Shown one piece after another: positions 1-8,072 of a stretch of 64,000 bases of DNA. Source of the stretch: Haladaptatus pallidirubidus (GTDB taxonomy: Archaea > Halobacteriota > Halobacteria > Halobacteriales > Haladaptataceae); assembly GCF_020700235.1 (NCBI RefSeq), contig NZ_CP085301.1, positions 3,100,001-3,164,000 of the forward strand, given 5' to 3'. The translations under genes were made by a program, and so were the position numbers. The notes beneath the pieces were generated by a model. The model was not told where the DNA came from and searched no databases. It saw only the letters and a program-made list of their open reading frames with translations. The first letter of the stretch is position 1, and each line of letters begins with the position of its first letter.

Positions 1-1
1 G

Positions 2-409
2 GTGGACCTCGGTCGGTACGAACACGACCATCGCGGCGTTTCCGGGTCGGGAGGACTATCCGCGATGAGCGACGGTGTCGGGCGCGCCCTGTTCCGCGTT
101 TGCGAAGCTAACGGCGTTTCCCCCGATTACGAAACACTCCCGGTGCGTTACCGGAAAACAGCCACTCAGTTCGTCCGCCAGTACGCCGCGGACGCCGCGT
201 TCAACGGCCTGCGATACGATGTGGCCGCAGAGCGCGAGCAGGTCAAAACGTACTCCGAGGCGGTTCGGTCGCCGAGGGATAGCGGTTCGCCGACCGAATC
301 GGTCGGCGAACCAGTTGGCGGACTGCTTCCCGCGTGGTCGGACGCGCCCATCGATCCCGCCGACGTTCGGGAGGCGACGCGACCGCGCCTGCCCGAACGC
401 CAACACTAA
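2..409 (+). CDS. C-terminal part of a glycosyltransferase (GpgS-like?), cut by the window edge
   Basis: The frame is open from the first bases of the window and ends at TAA 407-409, so only about the last 135 residues are present. The text (DLGRYEHDHR, ALFRVCEANGV, AADAAFNGL) resembles the C-terminal helical part of haloarchaeal family 2/81 glycosyltransferases such as glucosyl-3-phosphoglycerate synthase. The nucleotide-sugar binding half is upstream and not visible, so the catalytic assignment is memory-based inference. The last 40 residues are low-complexity and acidic/proline-rich. The next gene starts 26 bases downstream on the same strand, which suggests co-transcription. Confidence 0.5.
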   Translation: MDLGRYEHDHRGVSGSGGLSAMSDGVGRALFRVCEANGVSPDYETLPVRYRKTATQFVRQYAADAAFNGLRYDVAAEREQVKTYSEAVRSPRDSGSPTESVGEPVGGLLPAWSDAPIDPADVREATRPRLPERQH

Positions 410-435
410 TATCGGTGGGCCGACCCTTCCCGATA

Positions 436-924
436 ATGAACGAGACGAAGGACGAACTCGCCGGGGTGGTCGATCTGTTCGGCGCGCTCACGCGCGCCGA
501 ACTGGCCGAAGCCCTCGCCGAACTGGCGTTCAAGCAGGGCAAGAAAGTGGACGAATCGGCGTTCGAGTCGGTCATCGAGGACGCCGTGACGGACTACTAC
601 CTCGTGGAAGCCGAAGTCGAAAGCGACGGGGGAACGGACGGGGAGGAAGCGACCGCGCTCGTTCCTGGGCCGGTCGCCTTTCCGGTGCTTCCCGAAAACG
701 GCGAGGATTTGCCGCACATCATGGACGTACCGGAGCGTTCCGTCAATCGCGAACGAATCGGCGAGCGGGTCAACGACCGCCTTCTCTCGGAGGCGGAAAC
801 CGCGGACGAGGAACGTGCCGGCCACCTGTTGGACGTGAGCTACGACCTCGAAGCGTGGGCGCCCGTCTCGGCAGGGAGCGTGCGCGACCGACTGGACGAA
901 TCGCTCGGCGACCGGGCAAATTAA
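436..924 (+). CDS. Conserved haloarchaeal protein of unknown function (DUF7109-like)
   Basis: 162 residues, acidic and soluble, with no signal peptide or membrane segment. I chose ATG 436 (MNETKDELAGVVDLFGALTR) because the longer frame upstream runs into the end of the preceding gene and reads as low-complexity. The N-terminal half looks like a helical bundle (TRAELAEALAELAFKQGKKV), followed by a beta-rich part with VPGPVAFPVLP. I associate this pattern with a haloarchaea-only family seen beside Nudix hydrolases, but the function is unknown. It ends 18 bases before the Nudix gene, so the two are probably one transcript. Confidence 0.7.
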   Translation: MNETKDELAGVVDLFGALTRAELAEALAELAFKQGKKVDESAFESVIEDAVTDYYLVEAEVESDGGTDGEEATALVPGPVAFPVLPENGEDLPHIMDVPERSVNRERIGERVNDRLLSEAETADEERAGHLLDVSYDLEAWAPVSAGSVRDRLDESLGDRAN

Positions 925-942
925 GGTCGAACGGAGCAACAA

Positions 943-1545
943 ATGGACATGGAATTGGGTCGCGTGGCCGACTACGAACCGCGGTCGGTCACGGACGAGA
1001 AGCGCGACGCCGCCGTCCTCGTTCCCGTCGTCGAGCGGAAGGACGGCCCGCATCTCCTGTTCACCAAGCGGGCCGACCACCTCGGGGAACATCCCGGCCA
1101 GATGAGCTTTCCCGGCGGAGGACGAGAACCGCAGGACGACGACCTGTGGGACACCGCCCTGCGCGAGGCCAACGAGGAAATCGGCCTTCGACCCGAGGAA
1201 GTCGAACGCGTCGGTCGATTGGACGACATCCGAACCATCACGAACTACGCCGTCACGCCATTCGTCGCCCGGATTTCCGACCGAACCTACGAACCAGACG
1301 AGCGCGAAGTCGCGGAAATCGCCGTCCTTCCGATTTCGGGGCTGATAGACGCCGAAAACTACGAAAACGAACACCGCGACCACCCGCACTACGGCGACAT
1401 CGTCATCCACTTTTTCCACGTCGATGGCTACACCGTCTGGGGTGCGACGGGGCGAATGGTGGTGCAGTTTTTGGAACTGGTGACCGACTGGCGGGCCCCC
1501 GAGACGATTGACAGATACGTCGATACCGACCCGGATTTGGGGTAG
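943..1545 (+). CDS. Nudix hydrolase, CoA diphosphatase (NudL/UPF0035) type
   Basis: 200 residues. The Nudix box begins at Gly58-Gly60 and ends REANEEIGL at residues 74-82, giving the Mg-binding REXXEE core; the Glu usually seen eight positions before that Arg is Asp66 here. Just upstream is the signature of the CoA-pyrophosphatase subgroup (LLFTKRADHL, HPGQMSFPGG, residues 38-59). Family members split CoA or related nucleotides into 3',5'-ADP and 4'-phosphopantetheine, or clean up other nucleoside diphosphate derivatives. The substrate here is inferred from the UPF0035 motif only. ATG 943 is used; ATG 949 two codons later is equally possible. Confidence 0.85.
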   Translation: MDMELGRVADYEPRSVTDEKRDAAVLVPVVERKDGPHLLFTKRADHLGEHPGQMSFPGGGREPQDDDLWDTALREANEEIGLRPEEVERVGRLDDIRTITNYAVTPFVARISDRTYEPDEREVAEIAVLPISGLIDAENYENEHRDHPHYGDIVIHFFHVDGYTVWGATGRMVVQFLELVTDWRAPETIDRYVDTDPDLG

Positions 1546-1712
1546 AAAGTCGTTTTTCGGGAGTTCGCGTTGCTAGCAATTTCTGATTTTAGTTCTGTTT
1601 CGTCAGTTATCAGTGGGTTTGCTTTCGTGCTGCTAGCTATTCTCGACTCCCTACGACCCCCACCTAGAGAAAATCACTAACGGGCGACTGAGTCTTTTCA
1701 GGGGGTGTTTCT
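1546..1712. other. Non-coding stretch after the Nudix gene
   Basis: AT-richer than the genes around it. It contains two similar motifs, gttgctagcaattt near 1568 and gctgctagctattctcgactcc near 1631, which resemble the outer end of the dispersed repeat starting at 1713. They may be eroded ends of further copies. No open frame here has haloarchaeal protein character. Confidence 0.4.
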
Positions 1713-2084
1713 GGCTACTCACGACTCCACTGAAACCGCCACCCCACCCGCAGACCCCACCCTCCCCAACCGACTCCCTCACTCGCTAGCGCTCGTTTCG
1801 GTCGCCCCCTCGCGTGTGTCGATTACAGGACGCTCGGATTTTTCACGTGGCGCGCACCGGCACAGGTCTTCGGACTCCGAAGATCTGTTTATTTCCGCGC
1901 GAGGTTTTCCTGAACGCAGTGAAGGAAGGCTCAGAAGTTGCGCACCCGCGAAGGAGTGAAGCGACCGAGCGGGATCCCTTTCCGGTGGATGACTGAGCGA
2001 CTGAAAGGAGTGAAGGAATCGGTTGGCGAGGCGTGTGGGCTGGTGCGGTTGCGATGGCGATATTTGGAGTCGTGATTACCTAGC
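1713..2084. repeat. Inverted-repeat element, family A, complete copy (about 370 bp)
   Basis: The left arm (1713-1795) and right arm (1995-2084, reverse complement) are imperfect inverted repeats of about 80 bases. Shared blocks are CACGACTCCA near the outer ends and CCAACCGA(C/T)TCC towards the inside. The inside (1863-1887) holds a second palindrome, caggtcttcgga followed by tccgaagatctg. Related copies lie at 5740-5820, 32888-33165 and 35371-35423. There is no transposase frame, so it looks like a MITE-like or other non-autonomous repeat. Confidence 0.6.
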
Positions 2085-2261
2085 GGAATAGGGGCGAAAA
2101 CCACCGAAACAAACGCATCCCGTGACAACCATCCATCTCAGAGTTGCCGTTGCCGACAAGCTTTTTAACACTACCGAACAACGGGTAGTCACATGGTCGC
2201 ACAGACGATGGATCGCGTTCCGCGTATGCAGTAGCCTAGTTCTGACCATGGGGAGCAATCA

Positions 2262-3044
2262 ATGTTAACCAGTAGCCACGCCGTCACACGAACCGGTCTC
2301 GATGCGGTCGCACTGAAACCAACCGAATGCGACGTGCGCCGGGCGCTGGAGCTACCCTTCGAAACGGTCACTATCGACTTCGAAGGGCGCGAACATCTCC
2401 CCGGTAGAGAAACGATTGCCGAACTCGCCGCAAAGAAGAGTCTTCGCATGACGATTCCGGTTCGGGCGGACGGCTTCGACCCCCTCGGCGACGATTCGCT
2501 TTTCGACCGACTGCCGGAAGACGCCGGACAGGTGCTCGTCGCGGGCCACCCCGCCTATCTCTCGAAAAAAGAAAAATCGCGGGCGATTGCACCTCGACTC
2601 GGGAGAGCACTCGACCGCGCGCCCGACGCGTGGGTCGGAACGGAGGGCGTCGAACGAATCGCTACCGCGACGGGGGCGACGCAGTTCGAACTGCTCTCTC
2701 GCTCGACCGACCACGAACTCCGCGCACTCCGGGCCGCCGGATTCGAGGGGACGATTGCAGTGTACGCGCCGACGGTTCTCACGGATGACGAGAACGTCAT
2801 CCTCGACGCGGTCGGGGAGTACGTCGCCCGCCGCAAGCCGGTCGCTCGGGCGCTTCCGGAGGACGGGAAAACGGATGCTCGTGCCGTCGAGCGCACCCGA
2901 ACCGTCCTTTCGAAAGCCAGTCGCGACTTCGCTCTCGTCGGCACCGAAGCGGAGATCGGCGCGCGCGTCTCCGAGTTGAAGGACGCCGGAGCGGACATCG
3001 TGGTCGGCTATCCGGCGCGGGGAGTCGAGCCGTTCCTCGGCTAA
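2262..3044 (+). CDS. Conserved haloarchaeal protein of unknown function (DUF7388-like, luciferase-like fold possible)
   Basis: 260 residues, soluble and acidic. The N-terminus (MLTSSHAVTRTGLDAVALKP) and the C-terminus (ALVGTEAEIGARVSELKDAGADIVVGYPA) match a conserved haloarchaeal family I remember as DUF7388. The C-terminal stretch, GTE..I..RV.ELKDAGADIVVG, is reminiscent of the end of F420-dependent luciferase-like TIM barrels; that is only a resemblance. ATG 2262 follows a non-coding region and a TTTTTAAC element at 2161. It is 73 bases from the creatininase-like gene, which may share its transcript. Confidence 0.65.
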   Translation: MLTSSHAVTRTGLDAVALKPTECDVRRALELPFETVTIDFEGREHLPGRETIAELAAKKSLRMTIPVRADGFDPLGDDSLFDRLPEDAGQVLVAGHPAYLSKKEKSRAIAPRLGRALDRAPDAWVGTEGVERIATATGATQFELLSRSTDHELRALRAAGFEGTIAVYAPTVLTDDENVILDAVGEYVARRKPVARALPEDGKTDARAVERTRTVLSKASRDFALVGTEAEIGARVSELKDAGADIVVGYPARGVEPFLG

Positions 3045-3117
3045 TTCGCCTGCAAACTCCTTTTCGGCGTTCGCCGTGATACCCAGTTTCAAATACCGTG
3101 AACGCAATTGCCCGCCC

Positions 3118-3882
3118 ATGAGTTTGCTTCACGAGCACACGACGACGACGGCGGGGGACGACCTCGCCGACACGGAAGTCGCGCTCCTCCCGACCGGAAG
3201 CGTCGAACAGCACGGCCCCGCGCTCCCGCTTGGAACCGATTTCATGGCGGCGCAAACGGTCGCCCACACCGTCTCCGACCGCGAGGATGTGGTTTGTCTG
3301 CCGACGATTCCGGTCGGCGTCAGCGAACACCATCGCCAATTCGACGGGACGCTTTGGACTGCTCCGGAGACGTTCGAGAACTACATCGGGGACATCGTCG
3401 CTAGCATCGCCAGCCACGGCGTTCGGAAGGTCGTCGTCGTGAACGGCCACGGCGGCAACAGCGGCGCGCTCCAGCGCGTCGCGCGCCGCCTCCGACGCGA
3501 GGAAATCGCCTTCGCGGTTCCGTGGAACTGGTGGAGCGGAATCGGCGAGATACTGGAAGACGAGTTCGGCGTCGGCATCACCCACGCCGACGAAATCGAG
3601 ACGAGCATGCTCCTCGCAATCGCCGAGGATCTCGTGCGTGAGGCGAATCTGGAAGACGCGGAGGCGGGGGCAGGCGAGGCGTGGGGCGAAGACGTTCACG
3701 GCGCGAACGTCGGCTTCGACACCATCGACTTCTCCGAAAGCGGCGTCGTCGGACATCCGACCGACGGCTCGAAAGAGGCGGGCGAGCGACTGCTTTCCGG
3801 CGCGAGCGACGAACTCGATGCTCTCGTGGATTGGCTCCGCGAGCGCGAGATAACCGCCCTTTGGCCGGAGGAACACCGATGA
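3118..3882 (+). CDS. Creatininase-family amidohydrolase (possible ArfB-type formamide hydrolase)
   Basis: 254 residues. The family signature is complete: LLPTGSVEQHGPALPLGTD (Glu30, His32 and Asp41 as metal ligands), VVNGHGGNSGAL (His111) and ITHADEIETS (residues 155-163). The family includes creatininase, mycofactocin MftE and the archaeal FAPy deformylase ArfB, which opens riboflavin/F420 synthesis. Haloarchaea need F420, so ArfB is the attractive guess, but context does not settle it. I chose ATG 3118 (MSLLHEH), because the 14 residues before it are not family-like. Its stop overlaps the next start (ATGA), so it is translationally coupled to the FAD oxidoreductase. Confidence 0.85.
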   Translation: MSLLHEHTTTTAGDDLADTEVALLPTGSVEQHGPALPLGTDFMAAQTVAHTVSDREDVVCLPTIPVGVSEHHRQFDGTLWTAPETFENYIGDIVASIASHGVRKVVVVNGHGGNSGALQRVARRLRREEIAFAVPWNWWSGIGEILEDEFGVGITHADEIETSMLLAIAEDLVREANLEDAEAGAGEAWGEDVHGANVGFDTIDFSESGVVGHPTDGSKEAGERLLSGASDELDALVDWLREREITALWPEEHR

Positions 3883-5018
3883 AAATCGCACTCGTCGGCG
3901 GCGGTGCGGTCGGCATCACCGCGGCGCACGACCTCGCGGTTCGGGGCGAAGACGTCGTGCTGTTCGAAAAAGGCGAGATTCCGAACGAGGACGCGAGTAC
4001 GGGACGGGCCGCGGGCGTGCTGTACGACGCGTTCGCCGCGCCCGAGGACGCGAAAATTGGCGACCGCGCAATCGAGCGCTTCCGCGAATTTTCGGGAACC
4101 GGCGGCTTCGAGTTCGTGGAAACGCCCTACGTCTGGTTCGCGCGCACGGGCGACGAGAAGCGAGCGGCGGCAGTTCGCGAGCAGGTACCCAGAATGCAAG
4201 AACAGGGACGGGACGTGTCGTTCATCGACGGAGACGAACTCGCGAAGCGCTATCCCGCCCTGAACACCGAGGACGTGGCTGTCGCCGCAATCGCCCGAAA
4301 TACGGGTCGAACCGACCCCGGAAGCTACGCGAAAGCCGTCGCCGAGGAGGCGATAAAAGCTGGCGCGGAGATTCGAACCGACGACGAAGTCGGGGTTCGA
4401 ATCGACCCGCCCCGCGTCGTTTCCGAGGATGGAACCGAGCAAGAGTTCGACGCCGTCGTCGTCGCCGCTGGCGTCCATACCAAACGCCTCCTCGCGGACG
4501 CCGAAATCCCGGTTCCGTTGAAGCCCTACCGAGTGCAGGCGCTCACCTGCGAGTTCGACGCCGACGTACCGATGGTGTACGACGCCACCGAGGGCTACTA
4601 CCTGCGCCCGCATCCCGAGGGCTTGCTCGCCGGAGATGGGACGGAGGAAGTCGAAAGCGACCCGGACGAATGGAAGCGAGAAGGCGACGAGAAATTCGTT
4701 TCCGCCATGGAAGACCGACTCGCGCATCGCCTTTCCGGTTCGGCCGGGGAAAACGCCGCGGCGTTTTCCCCGGCCGTCGAGCGCGCGTGGGCCGGACTTT
4801 GCAACGCGACGCCGGATTACGACCCGCTCCTCGGCGAACTGCGGTCGGGTCTGTACGTCGCCGCGGGGTGGCAGGGCCACGGATTCATGCGCGCGCCAGC
4901 ACTCGGCGAGGCGATTGCGAAGAACGTTCTCGGAGAGGAAAGTATCCCAGAGTTCGACCCGACGCGGTTCGTCGGCGACGAGGAGTTCAAAATCGTCGAA
5001 GGGATGGCCGTCGAGTAG
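3879..5018 (+). CDS. FAD-dependent amino acid oxidase-like (DAO family) oxidoreductase
   Basis: 379 residues. The N-terminus is a Rossmann FAD site (MKIALVGGGAVGITAAHDLA, Gly7-Gly12, with the ribose-binding acidic residue in VLFEKGE). A Gly-rich C-terminal FAD segment, LYVAAGWQGHGFMRAPALGEAIA, is typical of DAO/sarcosine oxidase/glycine oxidase-like enzymes. It probably oxidises an amine or imino acid substrate; which one is unknown. The start overlaps the creatininase-like stop by four bases, so the two proteins are made together and may act on one metabolite. Confidence 0.85.
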   Translation: MKIALVGGGAVGITAAHDLAVRGEDVVLFEKGEIPNEDASTGRAAGVLYDAFAAPEDAKIGDRAIERFREFSGTGGFEFVETPYVWFARTGDEKRAAAVREQVPRMQEQGRDVSFIDGDELAKRYPALNTEDVAVAAIARNTGRTDPGSYAKAVAEEAIKAGAEIRTDDEVGVRIDPPRVVSEDGTEQEFDAVVVAAGVHTKRLLADAEIPVPLKPYRVQALTCEFDADVPMVYDATEGYYLRPHPEGLLAGDGTEEVESDPDEWKREGDEKFVSAMEDRLAHRLSGSAGENAAAFSPAVERAWAGLCNATPDYDPLLGELRSGLYVAAGWQGHGFMRAPALGEAIAKNVLGEESIPEFDPTRFVGDEEFKIVEGMAVE

Positions 5019-5081
5019 AAAACGGTCGGGGGAAAATCGAGAGAAGGACGGTGTTCGGAATCGCGCCTCGGTTTCGATCCG

Positions 5082-5471
5082 TTACTCGGATTCCGACTGG
5101 GATTTTGGAACCCGAACTTCGAGGGTTCCCGAATCGGTCAGCGTCGCCGACGCGCTCTGTGCGTCCACGTCGGCGTCCGCCGGAAGCTCGACCTTCCCGT
5201 CGAGGGACATTCCCCGTCCGGGGTACACCATGTCGTAGCCGTCGTGGAAATCGCGGAACCGGTCGATTCGCACGAGCACCGAGTCCTCGGCGAACCGAAC
5301 CTGCACGTCGCTTCCCGTCGCGCCCGCCGCGTCGAAAACGACGAGGTAGGCGTCCTCGCTCTCCAGCAGATCCGACGGAATCGGGCGTTTTTCCTGCACT
5401 TTGCTCGCGGCGCGGCCGACGCGCGATGCGATGGCCGTCGCGGCCGAGCGACCGATGTCCTGAAGAGTCAT
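5082..5471 (-). CDS. Hsp20/alpha-crystallin-type small heat shock protein
   Basis: 129 residues. Residues about 35-125 form a beta-rich alpha-crystallin-like domain (DAYLVVFDAAGATGSDVQVR, GKVELPADADVDAQSASATL, GTLEVRVPKS). A short N-terminal helix (MTLQDIGRSAATAIASRVGR) precedes it. Family members are ATP-independent holdases. The domain is divergent and lacks the usual I-X-I tail. I chose ATG 5471 because it overlaps the stop of the upstream zinc-ribbon gene (ATGA), giving translational coupling. Confidence 0.75.
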   Translation of the reverse strand: MTLQDIGRSAATAIASRVGRAASKVQEKRPIPSDLLESEDAYLVVFDAAGATGSDVQVRFAEDSVLVRIDRFRDFHDGYDMVYPGRGMSLDGKVELPADADVDAQSASATLTDSGTLEVRVPKSQSESE

Positions 5472-5626
5472 AGTTCGATTTCGTCCAAACTGTCGGTTTC
5501 GCCGCAGTACGGACAGCTGAAATCCGTCACACCGACTTCGTCGGGCATGTCGTAGGTGTAGTGCATCTCGAACATGTCCAGTTCGCAGTCGTCTTTGGTG
5601 CATTTGACCTCAAGCGTCGCTGGCAT
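5468..5626 (-). CDS. Small zinc-ribbon protein (DUF7559-like), 52 residues
   Basis: Read on the minus strand from ATG 5626 to TGA 5468: it starts MPATLEVKCTKDDCELDMFE and ends TDFSCPYCGETDSLDEIEL. The Cys pairs (C9/C14 and C39/C42, the latter in CPYC) suggest a four-Cys zinc finger. The TGA overlaps the ATG of the Hsp20-like gene by four bases, so both are translated from one message. It is below usual length cut-offs, but the coupling, the Cys pattern and acidic composition make it a credible gene. Function unknown. Confidence 0.8.
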   Translation of the reverse strand: MPATLEVKCTKDDCELDMFEMHYTYDMPDEVGVTDFSCPYCGETDSLDEIEL

Positions 5627-5739
5627 GAGAAGCGATACGTTCTGGATGAAAATAAACGCGCGGACTCCGGTCGTTTTCCGACGACGAACTGCATCGTGAG
5701 AGTTTGCCTGTGATAGCCGGAGCTACATTGCAGAGTCGA

Positions 5740-5820
5740 TAGCAATTCCGACTCCAATCAAACCCGCACCGCAACAGCCCACTTTCTCCCCAACCGATTC
5801 ACTCCCTCGCTGGCGCTCGG
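5740..5820 (+). repeat. Family A repeat, solitary arm
   Basis: The order of blocks is tagcaattccgactccaatc, cccgcaccgcaacagccc, ccccaaccgattc and ctcgctggcgctcg. It matches one arm of the inverted-repeat element at 1713-2084 and the left arm at 32888-32972. No inverted partner is visible before the radical SAM gene, so this copy is a single arm. Confidence 0.55.
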
Positions 5821-5945
5821 GCACCCATCCCTCGCGCGTTTCTCGAGCGTCGGGGTTGTCTCGTCGGTTTTTAACCGGGTTCTTGTATGGGTGGGCGCAA
5901 AATCAGTGTAGTCACCGTTTTACCGTTCCGGTCGCAAAAACGAGT

Positions 5946-7673
5946 ATGATTGACCCCACGACCCTCGACGTGACGCTCGTGGACGGGTACGTCGATGAAC
6001 CGGCCCACTTCGGCGTGCCGCCGTACGTATCGACGTACCCGCGCTACACCGCCGGGGCGCTCGTGGACGCGGGAGTGCCAGCGGAGCGGATTACGTACCA
6101 CACTATCGACGAGCTTCGCGAGGATAACGGCAAGTGGGCCGACGTGGCCGACGCCGACCTCTTCGTCTACATCGGCGGGATGACCGTCCCCGGCAAGTAC
6201 GTCGGCGGAACGCCCGCCGAACCAGACGAGGTGCGCAAAATGGCGTGGACGGCCGACGGAACCAGTTTGATGGGCGGCCCCGTCAAGTTCGGCGTCGGGG
6301 ACGAAAACGCGGGCGGAACCGAAACCGAACGCGACGACCTCGATTTCGATTTCGTGGCGAAAGGCGACGTGGAGGCCGCGGCCTTCGACCTCGTGGAGAG
6401 CGGACTGGAGGGCTTCGGCAACCGGATGCGCGACAACGCGGAAATCGACCGCTGGGCCGAGGCGGGCGCGTTCGTCATCGAACAGCACCCGAACCACCCC
6501 GACTATCTCATCTGCGAGATGGAAACCTCGCGGGGATGTCCCTACCGATGCTCGTTCTGCACGGAACCGTTGTACGGCAATCCCTCGTTCCGCGAACCGA
6601 CATCAGTGATTGCGGAGGTGTCCGGACTGTACGACCGCGGCGCCCGACACTTCCGGCTCGGGCGACAGGCCGACATTCTGGCCTACGGCGGAAACGGCGA
6701 GAAACCAAATCCCGACGCGCTCCGGGAACTGTACGGCGGGATTCGAGAAGTTGCACCCGACATCGGGACGCTCCATCTCGACAATATGAATCCCATCACC
6801 GTCGTGGAGTGGCCCGAACTCTCCCGTGAGGGGATTCGAGTTATCGCGGAACACAATACGGCGGGCGACACCGCCGCCTTCGGCCTCGAATCCGCCGACC
6901 CGGTCGTGCAGGAGGAGAACAACCTGAACGTCACCGCCGAGGAGTGTTTCGAGGCGGTGAAAATCGTCAACGAGGAGGCGGGGTGGCGACCCGGAGAGGA
7001 CGGCGAAAGCGCCCCGACGTTCGGCGCCGACGCCGCGAACCGACTACCGAAACTCCTGCCAGGAATCAACTTGCTCCACGGACTAAAAGGCGAGCGTCGG
7101 GAGACGTTCGACCACAACCGGGAGTTCCTCGGGCGAGTGTACGACGAGGGGCTGATGCTCCGCCGGGTGAACATCCGGCAGGTTATGGCGTTCTCGGGGA
7201 CGGAGATGAACGAAGTCGGCGCGGACATCGCGAACGATCACAAAAAGCTGTTCAAACAGTACAAGCGCGAAGTCCGCGAGGAAATCGACAATCCGATGCT
7301 CCAGCGTGTTGCCCCGCCGGGAACCGTCCTGCCGAACGTCCATTTGGAGTACCACAAGGACGGGCGAACGTTCGGACGACAGCTCGGCACCTATCCCCTG
7401 CTCGTCGGAATTCCGGGCGAGCGCGAACTCGGGCGAACCATCGACGTGGCCGTGGTCGACCACGGATTCCGCTCCGTGACGGGGGTTCCCTACCCTCTCG
7501 ACGTGAACAGCGCGACGATGGACGAACTCACGGCGATTCCCGGACTGGGTAAACAGCGCGCCGGAAACGTCATCGTCAACCGCCCCTACGAGACACCCGA
7601 CGAACTCGCCGAAACGGTGAACGTGGATTTGAGCAAGTTCGCCCGGGCGGAAAAACCGGGAAGCGCGGACTGA
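5946..7673 (+). CDS. Radical SAM protein with N-terminal B12-binding-like region and C-terminal helix-hairpin-helix
   Basis: 575 residues. The cluster motif is SRGCPYRCSFC with Cys198, Cys202 and Cys205 (CX3CX2C) to bind the 4Fe-4S that cleaves SAM. The first 190 residues look like the Rossmann-like N-terminal region of B12-type radical SAM enzymes, but without an obvious DXHXXG cobalamin motif. The last 60 residues carry a helix-hairpin-helix (VNSATMDELTAIPGLGKQRA) like those in DNA or RNA binding proteins. The substrate is unknown; the HhH suggests nucleic acid. ATG 5946 is preferred, since the upstream extension is antisense-like filler and a TTTTAACC element lies further up. Confidence 0.85.
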   Translation: MIDPTTLDVTLVDGYVDEPAHFGVPPYVSTYPRYTAGALVDAGVPAERITYHTIDELREDNGKWADVADADLFVYIGGMTVPGKYVGGTPAEPDEVRKMAWTADGTSLMGGPVKFGVGDENAGGTETERDDLDFDFVAKGDVEAAAFDLVESGLEGFGNRMRDNAEIDRWAEAGAFVIEQHPNHPDYLICEMETSRGCPYRCSFCTEPLYGNPSFREPTSVIAEVSGLYDRGARHFRLGRQADILAYGGNGEKPNPDALRELYGGIREVAPDIGTLHLDNMNPITVVEWPELSREGIRVIAEHNTAGDTAAFGLESADPVVQEENNLNVTAEECFEAVKIVNEEAGWRPGEDGESAPTFGADAANRLPKLLPGINLLHGLKGERRETFDHNREFLGRVYDEGLMLRRVNIRQVMAFSGTEMNEVGADIANDHKKLFKQYKREVREEIDNPMLQRVAPPGTVLPNVHLEYHKDGRTFGRQLGTYPLLVGIPGERELGRTIDVAVVDHGFRSVTGVPYPLDVNSATMDELTAIPGLGKQRAGNVIVNRPYETPDELAETVNVDLSKFARAEKPGSAD

Positions 7674-7753
7674 ACGCCGAAAACTGATTTCCATTTCTCG
7701 ACCGCGACCGAGCGCCGACACCGAGCGAAGCGAGGATTCGGCGTGAGGAAGCG

Positions 7754-7850
7754 GTCGGCAAATGACACGGCCACCGGGAGTCAACAATCGACACAATCAC
7801 AGAATGTCGGCAGATTACACGACCACGGAAGGTCAAAGACTACACAACCG
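7754..7850. repeat. Imperfect 52-base tandem duplication
   Basis: Two consecutive units start at 7754 and 7806. Both read GTCGGCA.AT.ACACG.CCAC, then GTCAA and ACACAA.C in the same spacing. They lie in the non-coding gap after the radical SAM gene. No protein-like frame crosses them convincingly. Confidence 0.5.
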
Positions 7851-7870
7851 CCAGCGGGCCAGCAGTTCTT

Positions 7871-7950
7871 CCGCGAGTGAGGAGCGAAGCGACGAACGAG
7901 CGGGCCGACGAGCGACCATCGGGAGCGAGGAGTGCTTTTGGTCGAGCTTT
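7871..7950 (+). repeat. Dispersed repeat family B, copy 1
   Basis: About 80 bases from ccgcgagtgaggagc to ggagtgcttttggtc and gagcttt. The same series of blocks (ccgcgag.gaggagc, gcgacgaacgagcgggccga, gaggagtgcttttggtc) is found on the minus strand at 59012-59088. It sits between the radical SAM and TRAM genes and runs directly into a TATA-like tttatag and a hairpin. Confidence 0.6.
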
Positions 7951-7962
7951 TATAGAGAGACG

Positions 7963-7995
7963 GGCAGGGCCAGCGCAAGTTGCGCTGGCCCTGCC
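7963..7995 (+). ncRNA. Perfect 15-bp hairpin upstream of the TRAM gene; possible leader or small RNA structure
   Basis: The stem ggcagggccagcgca (7963-7977) pairs without mismatch with 7981-7995 around a 3-base loop (agt). A TATA-like tttata lies at 7949-7954. This could be the start of a structured leader or small RNA, or simply the end of the repeat. There is no T-run directly after the stem, so it is not a plain terminator. Confidence 0.35.
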
Positions 7996-8058
7996 GCTCG
8001 ACCGTCGTAAAAGGTCGTTCCCGATAATTCTTTAATGGTTGACTACTTGGTTTCAACT

Positions 8059-8064
8059 GGAGGT
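8059..8064 (+). promoter_or_regulatory. Shine-Dalgarno that decides the TTG start of the TRAM gene
   Basis: ggaggt, complementary to the archaeal 16S rRNA 3' end, with an 8-base spacer to TTG 8073. It stands out because many genes in this window appear leaderless. Confidence 0.6.
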
Positions 8065-8072
8065 CTACGACC

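Noticed and set aside
75..1511. Plus-strand frame of 478 residues
   Set aside because: Arg-rich shadow of the real genes at 436-924 and 943-1545; no haloarchaeal composition.
7674..8072. Possible tRNA or 7S RNA in the hairpin-rich gap
   Set aside because: No T-loop or anticodon arm pattern, and the hairpin is single; it does not match SRP RNA layout.
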